Of a stretch of 64,000 nucleotides of DNA, positions 12,210 through 24,538 are shown piece by piece. Positions within the stretch are counted from its first letter, which is position 1; the number at the start of each line of letters is the position of its first letter. The translations under genes and the position numbers were made by a program. The stretch is from the NCBI GenBank assembly GCA_930367205.1, contig OV884014.1, forward strand, positions 71,651,104 to 71,715,103. Reading direction: 5' to 3'. The notes below the pieces were generated by a model. The model did no database searches. It was not told where the DNA came from and was given only the letters and a program-made list of their open reading frames with translations. Source of the DNA: Acanthosoma haemorrhoidale. Taxonomy: Eukaryota; Arthropoda; Insecta; Hemiptera; Acanthosomatidae.

Positions 12210-15099
12210 GAGACAGCAAACAATGATAATTGAAATATCTGGTCATGTCTTCGGGTCCTTTTAATGACTGACTTAAGGGAAATAGTTTCGGTCTGGTTGA
12301 GAGTATGACTTGCAAGGTTACGTTATCTAAGCAGCCTATTCCAATTTGTGCTTCCTGTGGTATTCCTCCAATCATAAAAAGCTTTTATGCTGATAGGTTA
12401 CATTGCAATCAGCCGATTTATAAGTCTGTTCCCTACCTCGCAGAATAAGAAGTTCATAATTCAAGCATTCAAAATGTTTGAAAGGTTTTATTAGCACTGA
12501 GTGTTTATAGTAAGGAATAGAAAAGTCCTATATAATCGTTCCAAGGAATTAATTATTGGTTATAAGAAACTTACTAACCTCGCTCTACAAACCGATAACA
12601 GGTCTTGCCTCCCTCTAACGCAATCACCCGGAGTCCTTGTTCAGTGTGGCTGCCATCCAGTGTCAAGTCCATGTGTTACTTGCGTACAACTCATATACCT
12701 CCAGCTTATGTCTTCAACTGTACCAGCCTTGATAATAAATACGTCCATATGTTTAATGTTCTCCGAGCTGTTCCCTTTAATGCTTGATTTCAATTTGTTT
12801 ACTGTAAACTCTGGTATGTTAACACAGAACCTTGTTCAAATTGATACGTTCCTAAAGCCACCTTCGTTCCCGATACCTCTTGTTTAAATAACATTTTTGT
12901 CATACTTTAATTTAAATTATTAATTGACCAGCAGAAAAATCAAGAGCCAAGAAATGCTCTTTAAAAAAATCAATAACAACCTTAAACACAATAATAGAAA
13001 ACACAAAACTGGGAAATTTGGCACGCCTAAACTTAATCATTTCTGAAAAATTGTAAATATATTGTGTATAGTTTATTATCGTATTTTATTATTAGTAATG
13101 TGGAAAGCCACAGCAAAGGTCATCACAGATGACATCCATTCACTATTCACTACTCATCACAAGTTTAATGTTCATGGTTTGTTTGTGGCTTCATGGACTG
13201 TAAAAAAGTTAAGAAGTCGGAAAGTGTTGGTCAGCAGACTGTGAGTAATTCCTCATCAGTTACAGACGTAATATGGCATTGTCATTAAATAGGGGGTGAG
13301 TTTAAAAAAGAGATTTGTTTGCATCAGTTGTTTAAGTCATATTCTTAGACTAGTTAGTGAAATTAAATTACATTTAAAATACTCCTACTAGCATGTTAAT
13401 CATATGCAGAAACATCTATATTTTTTATGCTTGTGGGAATTTTTTTGTTCGCCTAGTCTAATCTACTGACCATTAAATATAAATTATTTTAATATTAAAG
13501 AAGTATATACGACATTACAAACTCCACCTTGTTTCGTAAAATCATTCGATTCGTGTTAGCATGGATAACTCAAATGTGCATGATATAATAAATAAAAAAT
13601 GGTGGGTAATATAAGTGGATAATATAAAAAATGTGCATATTATGAAACTTTCTAGTTGTTTTATTTGTTTACTAAAAGTCTATACATAACTCAATAAAAA
13701 CAACTTCCATTCTATCACTACTGTAAAATATAAAAATTTCTATTTGTGAATATGCGTTGGTTTTAATATGTCAGACATTCAGAGATCTCAACTAAAAATA
13801 GCTGAGCTACATTCATCTTATAACTACATCTTGGAAAAAGATCGGAATTCACCTCAATCTACTTTCATTAAATTTGGTAAGATATTTATAGAAAAGACTT
13901 GAGATCTCAACCTAGTTTTGGAAAAGTTTGTTCTATCGTGATCTTTAAATCAGCATTTTAGAAACGTAGTATATATTTTATCCATTATTAATTGGCAATA
14001 TAATGAGCGTAAAGAATTCTTCTTATCTAAATTACGTGATAGGAGCTCGTATCAAAAATGTACATGTAAAAAGTATAAGGGATAGAATGTCATGGACCAA
14101 TATTTAGTTCTTCCATGGCGCTAATATCCCTAGCGGGTCCTACGAGCTTCTGCTGTCGACCTCCACTCTCATCCAGTACTCTATCACACTGTCGATACCC
14201 AGAAAACTCCTTTTCACCCCAGTTTCGGACTTGCTAGACCGCCTTGTCCTGTGAAGATCGTCCAATAATCTCCACGGTATATCAGCTCCATTCCCTTGAA
14301 GAAGTCCCGTCCAGTTCAGGTTTTCAAACCTAATGTTTCTTACATCAGCTGAAAATTCTTCCTATTGTTTTTGTGCTTCTATGCGGTTTCCCTTTTCTGA
14401 AGGTGACCGAAAATTCTTCGAAGAACATTTCTTTTGAATATAAGCAAGTCTTTTTCATGTTTTGTAGGACTGGTCTTATAAGAGTATATTGTCAGGTGCA
14501 CGCTTAACAATTACCTCAATAAGCCAAAATAGTCCATTTTTGTGTCTGGAACTATTCTTTAATATCAACAAAGGTGTTGTTGAATAGTTTCAACAGAGCT
14601 CCAAGATTCGTTCACGTGAATTCTCAAAGATGCATGAGTCCATATATAAGTTCTATGTATTGATTTAAATCAATTATCTACAATGTTTTTTTTTTAGACA
14701 TAAATACACACAATTTTAGAAAAGTGAAGAAATATTATCCATTTATGTCCAAGTTCAGATCAGATTCCACACCACGGATGAAAAAATGTGATAAATAAAA
14801 GATAATAACTAAAGTTTGTATTTTTGAAATTATCTTTGCGCTATCGCCTTAAGTATCCCCTCAAGCCTGAAAAAAAACTTACTATATTACAAAGTCAGTG
14901 ACTTTTATTTTTTCTTTCCGTTATACTTTTTAAACAAAAACTAAATAGTTTGTAGTCAGCAAACTCACAAAAGTGCTATAAAACTCACCTATTAAATGTA
15001 AGTAAGATGTGATTTTTTTTTATTCCCTTTTTATGGAAATCAGTATAGATTCTACATAAATGAATATATTTATAGTAAGTCCTGTAGCTTCGCTAATTT
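12210..15099. other. Intergenic region right of the satellite
   Basis: No supported gene. Two patches are less AT-rich than their surroundings, about 12560-12880 and 14090-14420. Both hold short open stretches on both strands but nothing I recognise; they may be decayed mobile-element sequence. The 128-codon frame at 12501-12887 has no domain and is not called. Confidence 0.45.
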
Positions 15100-15628
15100 T
15101 TATACATTTTTTAATAACTTTACCTTGTGATTTTTTATTGTTAAAAAATTATAATGTACATTATACCTTCATGGTTTAAATATGTTTAAAAGTGATAAGG
15201 CTCACCTTATGAACCACAGACTTAAACTTAACTTACATCTAACAACAAATTCTTAACCTAACTTTCCCCGCCATCTGTTGCCATCGATGCGGGAAGTGTG
15301 GTGGGATCATAGTGTTAAACACTAGGTTTGTTCGATGTTGCAACGAGTAGAAGAATTTCATGTGTATCCGGTGGATGAACTCACCCATCGACGGAACACC
15401 AAGCAACGGGTGCAGGTCGGCGTTCTTAAATCTCTTGAGAAAGTTACGTCACCACTTTTCTCATGATCCAATTCTAAAATTGCTGGAGACTTTTAGCTGT
15501 ATTGTCAGTCAAGTGAGTATATAGTGAGGCACCATACCGCAGAGCTGGCCGGAGGACACATTTATATTTCATCAGTTTGAGACGAAGTGACAAGTTGGGT
15601 GAAGTTAGCATGCGGGAGAGCTGGTATA
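15100..15628 (-). mobile_element. LINE family C fragment: 3' end of reverse-transcriptase ORF plus 3' UTR
   Basis: The reverse complement matches the + strand copy at about 42570-43135 along its length. That includes the stretch translating as KCVLRPAL (the typical segment after the reverse-transcriptase catalytic core) and, in the 3' UTR, the palindromic AATGTACATT near 15159. The reading frame is broken by stops and frameshifts (for example within the stretch aligned to IMRIVVRHT), so it is a dead 5'-truncated copy. Confidence 0.75.
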
Positions 15629-16071
15629 TAAATAACGATTATCAAGTAATAATTGAGTCATAACCCTGTAATTCTACTCTTACTCTTTTAAACAGGATGT
15701 GAATAATAAATGCGACACATATATTGATAAATATCATCAATCTATCATGTAATTAAGATACTCAAATTTTTAATCAGTTTAAGTGACAACAATCCCTGAT
15801 AAAGTCAAAGGATAACAACTTACACCCTCATATTAATGAAAGTTTTACAATGATTTCACAACTGGTTTCAAAACCCGTCGAAGCAATCTTCACACTGAGG
15901 AAAATATAACATCGACGAACACATTTGAAGAAGGATAGAATTGCAAATATTCGCTGTACGGCCTTGAGCCTAAATTGTGTATTCAATCGTAACTTACTGA
16001 AGACAAGACTCGTATATAACCACTATAATTTTTATTTTTATTTCAGTAATAATAAAACAAAAATAGCATAG

Positions 16072-17024
16072 TGTCGGGAATTATGTGGTCCCCGAGGTGG
16101 GGAGAGGACCCCCGACGCGGGCTAAGGTCACTACAACCCTAGCCGCTGTCCGTCGAGTGCCGAGAAATAAATAAAATGGGTGGACCTGCGTTCTTTGACC
16201 TTTGCTAGCGGCCTAGTTGGTGGGCAGCTTTATTCGTATTGATTCGGCTCCATAAGATCTTAGAAGGTGTGCCCCGACAGTGCACTATGTTCAGAAGAAG
16301 AGGAACAAATTAGGAAATATAGGTATTTTATGTGGTCTTGGAATGACAACGAATTCACACTCGGTATATAAGGGTAGGCGAAAACCGTCCGGATCCCAAA
16401 CGCGAGTGTGAACCGGAGAGAGGCAGACTGGATTGCCATGGGAGACACTACTGGGTAAATTTGAAGCGCCACGGCAACCGTCGTCCGCGTCAAGGAGGTG
16501 CTAGTTTTAGCGAGACGAAGGCAGAGATTCCCATTAGGAAGGTGTGGGGTCTGACAACGCCGGACTAAAACATAGCGAGGTTAGGAGAGAGATATGCAGA
16601 GGTAGTTGAATAAGAAAGCCATGGTTCGAGTAGAACAGCAAGCGCCAGTGCAGAGAGAGAGAGAAGGAAGCGTTCCAACTGCCGGGTGCTCATTTTTTTT
16701 TTTTTTTTTTTTTCAAAACCCCTTTTATTTAAAAATGTTTACAACATATGATCAAAAATACAATGAAACAATATTTACAGTTTTCTCTTCCTGCTGCATA
16801 CGCAGATGCATTGAGGGAGCTAAGAGTCTGGCGAATGCTCCAAATCGGGCTGCTTATATAGGCAGGCGGTTCTCCCACCTGCGGTTGTTTTGTACATTAA
16901 CTTCCCCCTATCTTAACTAATGATTAAGGTTTTTATTATAAAAGTATGAAAACGTAGGTAGATATTTTCTGGACCGAGAATAGGGGAACTTCTAATTATT
17001 CGTGATAAAGAGGTTGACACAACA
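16072..17024. mobile_element. Solo LTR, copy 1 (about 953 bp)
   Basis: Begins TGTCGGG and ends CA, with a perfect 5-bp target-site duplication CATAG at 16067-16071 and 17025-17029. A core beginning near 16270 (TGCCCCGACAGTGCACTATG) is shared with the copies at 43763 and 58813. It contains a TATA-like TTATATA at about 16854-16860 and a run of about 21 T at 16693-16713. No gag-pol coding region or second LTR follows, so it is a solo LTR left by recombination. The direction of the parental element could not be fixed. The 77- and 104-codon open frames inside it are chance frames. Confidence 0.8.
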
Positions 17025-17639
17025 CATAGCTTTATTTATTAACTTCAGCCAATGCTCATGTCCTCTAGCTTAGTAAATTATTAAACAGATGTTTCCAATG
17101 CAGTATACATTGAATATTATATCGTTGATATATCATTTGTATTATCGACCATTACTGTCATACTGTTCAATCTACAGTAGAACGCAGCCAATAAAATACG
17201 GTTATGGTATGTATGTCATGTACTTGATCCCCCCTTCATGCTCTGCCCCATAACAGGCACAGCACAATCAAATATCCTGTCTTTATATATTTTTGTTTTC
17301 TTAATCAATTTGAAAAAAAAAAAAAGTATTCCACTTCAAAATTTCAGACAATAACGGAGAGTTCAAAAATATAAATATAATAAACACCCAAATTTTCAAA
17401 CATATAAGACATCTCAAGTCATTTCTTGGAAGCTATTTAAGATTAATCTATTCAACAAAACAAGCACAAAAAAATTTCCTACCAGTACCTGTGACAGCAA
17501 TTTTCAAATTAAATTAATAAATTGAGTTGAAGGTTTTTATCGGGATGTCTGGGGGTTCGGTCGGTGAAAAAGAGCTGTTATTTGAACAGCACGTTAATTA
17601 ATAAAAAAAGTTTTGACACGCTATATATGTCTGCGTCAG

Positions 17640-18339
17640 GTCCAGATAACAAGAAGATAGTGTGGGTATTAACCCACCGGCAGAACAGGTTGAAAAGCCT
17701 TGCTATATCCCTTCGGCTGAAACTGTTAAAATATAAGAGCGTCCTGAGGCCAGCTCTACTGTTTGGGACACCACTCTTCCGATTCCTACACACTAGCACA
17801 ATAACTCGACTCCAGAGCTTCCAGAACAACATCCTGCGCACGGCACTATGGCATACCCCTTTTCATGATATGAAGGCTCCCGACATCCACGAAAAGTTCG
17901 AAGTCCCCACCATCACCGAAGCCATCCAAAGAAGACACATCAAGTTCTTTAGCTCGATGAAACATAGCCAAAACCCTCTATTCCGAGACAAGACACCCCC
18001 ACCGCTACCGGCAAGATGGCAACTCTCAAGATCTAGTAAAGCAGACCAAATGGTGGACATAACGGCGCGACCAACAACAAGCCTCTAACGGGCACCCAAC
18101 ACAGCAATCCGACTAAATAAGACTGCACTACATGCCTAGAGAGACTCTAGGCCCAGCCACCAGTGGACTCTCACCACTGTCCCGCAACAATCAACCTCTA
18201 CCAAGGCTTTCCGCACTCCTTAATTCCCTCACACCACCTTCAAACAGGTGCTCCTGGTACCAGGATCCGCTCAATCCAAATATTCCTTTATTTTTCCCTC
18301 ATCCTTAATCTTATAATTAGAGAGCTTAGAAAAAAAAAA
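17640..18339 (+). mobile_element. LINE family B (Jockey-like), 5'-truncated, with poly(A)
   Basis: An open frame ending at 18088 carries the conserved C-terminal region of a Jockey-type reverse transcriptase. LRPALLFGTPLF is followed by LQSFQNNILRTALW, then HEKFEVPTITEAIQRRH and the terminal HSQNPLF segment. The catalytic core (motifs A-C) is missing, so the copy is 5'-truncated. About 240 bases of 3' UTR follow, ending in TTATAATTAGAGAGCTTAG and nine or more A. The same 3' end recurs at 26850, 41814 and, inverted, at 60976. The left boundary is approximate. Confidence 0.8.
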
Positions 18340-21157
18340 TACTAACCCAAAGAAAGTCTAATGTTTCCCATAACACAGCTTGTGACGTTATTTACTGAAT
18401 ATAAAATTTACTGAATCTAAGAATCATATTATCTTGAATACTCCATATTAAATATTCTGAATAAACATACTTCAGAAGATGCTTGAAAATAATTACGTTT
18501 TAAATTCAGATTACATCGGAGTATTGATTCCATACAAAATACGAACTTTTAAGAAAAGCGTCGACATGTTCCACTCTTATTCAATATTTCACATCTAACA
18601 GTTAAGGACGTGCTATAACAAGGTTTTATGTTAAGACCCTTGTAGATACTTATAGAGTTCTAGTTATAGAGCAAGTTTAACAACATATTTTCTCAGCAGA
18701 ATACGTGTGCTGAATCGAATTACCAACTACTCTCCGACGGAAAGACGATAAATTGGTTTAGGGTTGTCGTTACATGGAAAGTGCTCTCGTGAGTCGACGA
18801 CAAGAACAAGGGAGAACATTTTTGGAGAGGCGTGAATAATGTCCAATATCCAGTATTTCCTTCCGAGGGAAACTTCATACTTTGGCGTAACGTTGAATAC
18901 CAAACCACGGGCATCGGGTGAGCTCCTACATTTTATCCGGGGTAAACTGTTCTGTGTTTTATTTCTTTTGGTACAATTTGTTCGAACCGGGCACGATGTC
19001 AGTCATTTCCTTCAGCTTAATCAAAAGGCGAAAAATATAATGATTATTAATGATCAAAGTTTAAATAGTTTTCTGGAGGTAGTTGAAACAATTGAGTAAG
19101 CTACCGATCTACTCTGATCTGAGCTGAACAGTTGCTCTCCTGGGTAAGATGGGGCCCACCATCCTTCAGCTCTTCAAGAGCAGAGTGGATGGCCTATCAA
19201 GTGAGTTCTCAAAGTGAATTCCCCACGGTCAATTTGCATGTTCGCTTCTGACAGCGGAGTCCCGTCTCACCTTAGGAGGATTTTTCAGGGTTTAGTTCAA
19301 GAGCACCTTATCTCAGCCTCTTGACGATAAATAAACTATGAAGTGATGTGCTGTGGATTAGCCCTGTTAGGTAAATATGCTGTATTTCAGCTAAATGGAG
19401 GTGAACATATGGATGGTAGAACATGTTCTGTTTAACTTATGCTGAAGTGTTTGTGGTATATTTACTTATAATTTCATATTTTAATTTATCATTATGTACA
19501 CTTATGGAAATGTTGAAAGGGCCTCAATGAATACTTTTGGTACCTAAAGCAAAACAGGCTAGGCTTTGCTTCATAAATGATTCTTTAATTACTTTAAAGT
19601 TACTTCTTTAATTTCAAGAAGTTTTCCAGACTTTAGGTTAGATATTATAATACATTAGTTGAAAATTTAATATTTATTTAATTTATCTAAACAGGTATCC
19701 AAACAAGTTCACTCACTGGTATATTTTGAATAGACTCAAATATGCGTCTACTCGGCGGTAGCATTCTTGTTGTAGTATGAACCAGGGATCAGGAATTTCA
19801 GGACATTGTCATTCTGATCTGGATTAAACAAGACGTGGCATTTTTAGTGAAGACGTAGCTAGTATTCATTTAGCGCTGCCGCATAGGCTTGAAAAATAAT
19901 TTTTAACTGTACCTTAGATAATATACTCATTGAAACATCTGAGAAGCAATTCGTAGAGTTTTTGGTTTTTTTTTTTCAAAACCAATGTTTTAACGTTTGC
20001 CTTCTTCTTTATCGTATTGTCATTGTGAGTTCCCTGCTCAAGAGAGACATATGAATTTTACATATAAATCCGATTCAACACAAAGAAGGCATGTACAATT
20101 TATTTATCTCTGTAAAACATGAGATAGTGCTATTAATTAATATCTCAACGATCCGTTATTTGTTGGATCTTAAATGCGCTATAATAACATAGAGTCATCA
20201 AAAGTATATTTGCTTTTTTTTTTTTTGGATCTTCAGTTTCATACAGAAAAGGGGTATGGAAGTTTTATTTGACCCCTCCTTATGGATAATAATGAATGGC
20301 CTATTGCACATCAATTAATTATAATTAAAAAATAAACATTTCGGTATATTATTAAATCTGACATCAAATAATTATGAATGACTCGAGATGAATGATACGT
20401 ATTGTATGTTGGCTTAGTGGATTATTTCTACATAAGCTGTCAAAAAAAATATTTTTTACAAACGGAATGAACCTCTTAATTGTGAGATACATCACAATTG
20501 ATATGGTGATAAAACGTTACTTTAGTAGTATTGGGGGAGGTGCTATAAGCAACTCAAATTTTCAACGAAAATTACTACGACCCTTGACAAATGAATCATG
20601 CAAGGCATCAGACGGAACCATACACACTGTCATTAATTATTTAATGTCATTGTCACATAAAGTAACAATTATTAATGATCAGCTAGATTTCCTAAGGGAT
20701 AATGTTATATTTTAATGTGAAGAATACGTTGGATATTTCGTTTAATGCAGACAGGGGGGACCGGGGAGGGAGAGAGACAGCGATAGTAATGTTTTGAAAA
20801 TGGGTACAACGGTAATTGTTGTTTTGATTCCCGAGAATCGGCAGTCGTCTGTGAACCATCGAAATTGTAATTTTCATGATTCTCGACTTGTGTCCCGTTC
20901 ATGTTTGTTTGACAATCGAGATTGAACATTTTTCGTCTTCATTTTTCTCGCTTAGCGCCCAATGCTATTCAGTTGCGCTCAAGTTTGTGCCATAATATGA
21001 AGATCAACCAGACGGCGTGTTTCATCTTTAATTCCCGTATTGCACTGTAGCTGATCTACGGATGTTTTAAGTCTCAACTGACTGGATTGACCTGATTACG
21101 AGCCTTCTACCTGGCTATTGTAAACTCAACCCGACGCTTAAAGGTACCGATAAGCAA
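18340..21157. other. Intergenic, no gene recognised
   Basis: AT-rich, with a more balanced segment at about 18715-19340. That segment contains open stretches on both strands (64 codons minus, 86 codons plus) but no domain I can name. Poly-T runs occur near 19967 and 20214. The open frame at 20392-20715 begins in AT-rich sequence and shows no recognisable family. Confidence 0.4.
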
Positions 21158-21172
21158 TTCTCTCTCTCTCTG

Positions 21173-21239
<67 letters not shown>
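21158..21239. repeat. (TC)n microsatellite
   Basis: About 80 bases of TC dinucleotide repeat with two TCTG interruptions near the left end. Read on the minus strand it gives a spurious Arg-Glu repeat, which is not a protein. Confidence 0.97.
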
Positions 21240-21241
<2 letters not shown>

Positions 21242-23790
21242 AATAATATATTCAACAGAATTAGTTCATTCTCTTTGTATTTGTAAATAGTTTTCATTTG
21301 GTAATTCCAAACGGGTGCTAGTGACCCGGTTTATTCAAGTCGTTGCAATTCGACCATTTGTAAATATTAAATCTCAGTCGATAGTTTTGAAACTTCAAGT
21401 AAATAAATATTCTTATTCTGAAGATTTTGAGGAAATTTATTAATTGTTTAGTAAATAAAGGTTTATTTCGTTTTACTTTAATATTTGTTTTTATTTCAGT
21501 CTCTCCATTTACATTTAAATTTGATTTAGTGTTAGCAATTTCTTTATTGCATATATGTTGTAATATCACTTGGAAATCTGGCCAATATTTTGATGGTAAG
21601 AAAGGTAAATTATTTATCAACTGTGATGGTGAGTTCGTAATTTCTATGAATGATCAATTTCTATTTCAGCTCGTCTTCGGCGATTTCTTCCTTATTCATT
21701 ACTTTCGTTTGCATCCATTATTTTCCTTGTTCCTTTTCTGTCTTTTCTTTCCACAATTCGCATTTTGTCGGGGCTGCTGCTGGACGTCTTCAAACTTGCA
21801 AACATATTGAATCCGGCGAATATTTTGGAGAATCGAGGATTTCAAGGTCAAATATCTAACTTTGCTCCGCGCTCTCAACATACTTATTTGGATAAGCAAA
21901 TTGTTTACTTCTTGTTCACTCTTTCATTTATTTTTAATGATTATTTTATCTGATTGGCTTGAAGATAAAAGTATTGTTCAAACATTTTTATTGCTACAAC
22001 ATGAAGAATAATTTGTAAAATCTAAACAAATATATTTTTAACTGATAGTTATTACTTTTAATTGAAAGTATTTGCTTAGTACTATTTATAAAATCAAGGT
22101 AATACTAAAAACCACCCTTAGAATAATAAGTTACTTCGCTCTAGTCATCTCACACATTTAACTCAAACCTGGACTTCAATCACACACAAATGTCTATTGA
22201 CCTATGAAGACTACACTTTTTTTTTCCTATTTTGTACGATAGTAAGTATTATTCTATAAATATATTCAACGAACTATGTCTAGAATTATTCATGAAATAT
22301 AAATATAAGCCACGTTGACATTTGAAAATAATGACTAAAGTTCAAGAGATTGACTAGAAGACCTAATGGAAGCAAAATCAATGAAAAATTCTATGAAAAG
22401 ATATTCTGAACCTTGAAAGAATCTGCTACTACCTATTAATTAAAACTTAAAATCTTGTCGCTCGTGCTAGTAAATGGACTTTCAACAAAGGTAATGGAAA
22501 AAGTGTTTAAATACAATTCAATGACTGTAGACGAAGTGAGTTACTACAAGTAAAAACGCCGGCGGAACTGCGGATACTAAGAAGTCAAGCAGCTTTGTTT
22601 TACGTGAAAGCAGGCTGCAGTTTGTAGACTTTTTCATATCCGATTGTTTTATCTTATTCATAAATATATTTAAAGAATCATTGAGTTATCACATGGTACA
22701 GTGGTAAGTAAAACGGCTTGATATCAACTCTTGGTTACTCGCGTGATTTTTCGTGACACCATTAAGTGCATGGGGGAAACCAATATGTATAAATCATTTT
22801 CAGCTTATTTATAGAAAGTATATGATATCATACTTGATAGCAGTACACAACAGTGTATAAATACACAAATACTTCAATAAAACATTAATATTTATATAAA
22901 ATATTTTTATAAATCCAAAACTGAATGACAAGATAAAAGGTTTAAACTGTTTCTAAGTGACTAGAAATTTATTATATTTCTAGTTTTTACTTGAAGTACG
23001 TTTTCGTTGGAACTGCCAAGCAGTCAGTAGTTGTTACGTCATCGATTCGGTGTCCCACTTCTTAACTAACAACAGTCACTTCCAACCGCTAACTCAAGCA
23101 GTTCCTCCAAAAACGTACCTTTGCTGTTTGATAACTTAACTGGATGGTATTATGTCATCAAACATTTAACGCATATATTTCAAATGATTAACACACATCG
23201 ACTTATAGCCCTTGATGAACCATCTTTACCATTCAGTCCTTTACCATATTATTGCTACATTGAAACTTCTTGATTTACGGATAATAAAAACAAACGTAGA
23301 ATAGTTTAATAATTATGTTAATAAAATTGAAAAAAAAAATATACACAAGGTATATTATAACTTATTTTGTGTATTTTCCAAATTTTGGTCGTAAATTGTA
23401 ATCCTACTCTTTACTCTCCAACTCTATTGAAGAACCAACAGCAGATGACTATTGAAAGATATAGGTGAAATGGCAATATGGAGTCATAGAGATGATGAGG
23501 AGAGTAAGCTACTACGACTCTTAGCACCACAGTGTGAAAAGGGGGAAATTTATATTGATGTGTAGTCAGATAAAACGCAAGAGTACAAATGTACCCTGCA
23601 CGCCTAACCATGGGTTGTCAGGATCTGGGTTCAAATCCCTAGGCAAAAAGTAAATTTAATTCTCGAACATAGAAATAGGTAGATAATGAAGTGTAGCCAT
23701 TTATCGTAAATAAAAATGTTGTTTGACCGTCTGAAAGGTAATAGCAATTTGGTCAATCTTTTATTTACTATGACCTAGAAATATTGAAAC
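21240..23790. other. Intergenic, no gene recognised
   Basis: AT-rich sequence. The overlapping frames between 21318 and 21953 lie on both strands at the same place and read as low-complexity hydrophobic or basic peptides, which is expected by chance in such DNA. A tRNA-like B box (GGGTTCAAATCCC) occurs at about 23627-23639; see findings. Confidence 0.4.
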
Positions 23791-24454
23791 TTCTTTATTG
23801 AGCTAAAATTACAATCTGCCTTATTAGCCAATAAGTAATTGTGATACATGTTCTCATTCGTACCATATTTAAAATTTGCATTTACTCGCTCATTCGTACA
23901 GTATTTACAAACAGCCCAGAGACCACCCAAATCCAAATGGTTGCCACCTCCCTCGCATGCGAGAGAGGAAGCGGAGTCTTGGGCAGTCCTCCACGCTCCT
24001 CCATCAGCCGCTTTACCAGATAAGAGCTATAAGAGGCTGGCGAAGAGCGCGAGAGCCACATACGCTCAGGACATGATTGGATAAACTGCCCATTCATTGC
24101 CAGGATTCCCACTGTTACGGATTTATAGCGGGTCACGAGGACACTGCCGTTTCAGTCTCCGAGAAGGATTATAGGGATGAGTGGTGCAGTGCAATGACTG
24201 TGCTAGGGAATTAGGTTGGTTGGATAGGTTGGATGAGTTCAAGAATGTGTGGTATATTAAGATCGTTATGAAGGGTTCTGTTGCTGACGTGATAAGGGGC
24301 ATTTACTATTGTTCTCAGGACTTCTGATTGAAAGAGTTGGATACGCTTGATGTTCGACTTTGCTGTCCCATAGCTCTATTACGTTTGTCCAGATTGGCTT
24401 AAGTATAACTTTGTAAATTAGTAATTTATTTTCTATAGAGGGATGGGATGTCTT
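23791..24454 (-). mobile_element. LINE family A (Jockey-like) 3' fragment
   Basis: On the minus strand this carries the end of the reverse-transcriptase ORF (NKLLIYKVILKPIW near 24430) and about 500 bases of 3' region. It ends in a short AATAAAG-type tail on the minus strand near 23791. It matches the copies at 51835, 55507 and, in opposite orientation, 27777 and 53486. The frame is interrupted: the stretch after the ILKPIW segment is shifted relative to the other copies. It is 5'-truncated near 24454, just before the independent I-like element. Confidence 0.8.
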
Positions 24455-24526
24455 CATCAACAGTGAGGTCGGTCAATGACAATTCGGCACACTCATTGGG
24501 TCCGCAGGAAGACCAACTAAATACAC

Positions 24527-24538
24527 TTAATTACATTA
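24527..24538. repeat. Target-site duplication, left copy
   Basis: TTAATTACATTA, identical to 25555-25566, flanking the I-like LINE. The A/T-rich element tail (TAA-type repeats) begins directly beside it, so the exact junction is ambiguous by one or two bases. Confidence 0.85.

Noticed and set aside
12501..12887. 128-codon open frame
   Set aside because: Starts in AT-rich DNA, no domain, and the more balanced part is open on the other strand as well.
16606..16920. 104-codon open frame
   Set aside because: Lies within solo LTR copy 1 and reads through a poly-T run as polyphenylalanine.
21115..21297. Arg-Glu repeat protein
   Set aside because: Pure translation artefact of the (TC)n microsatellite.
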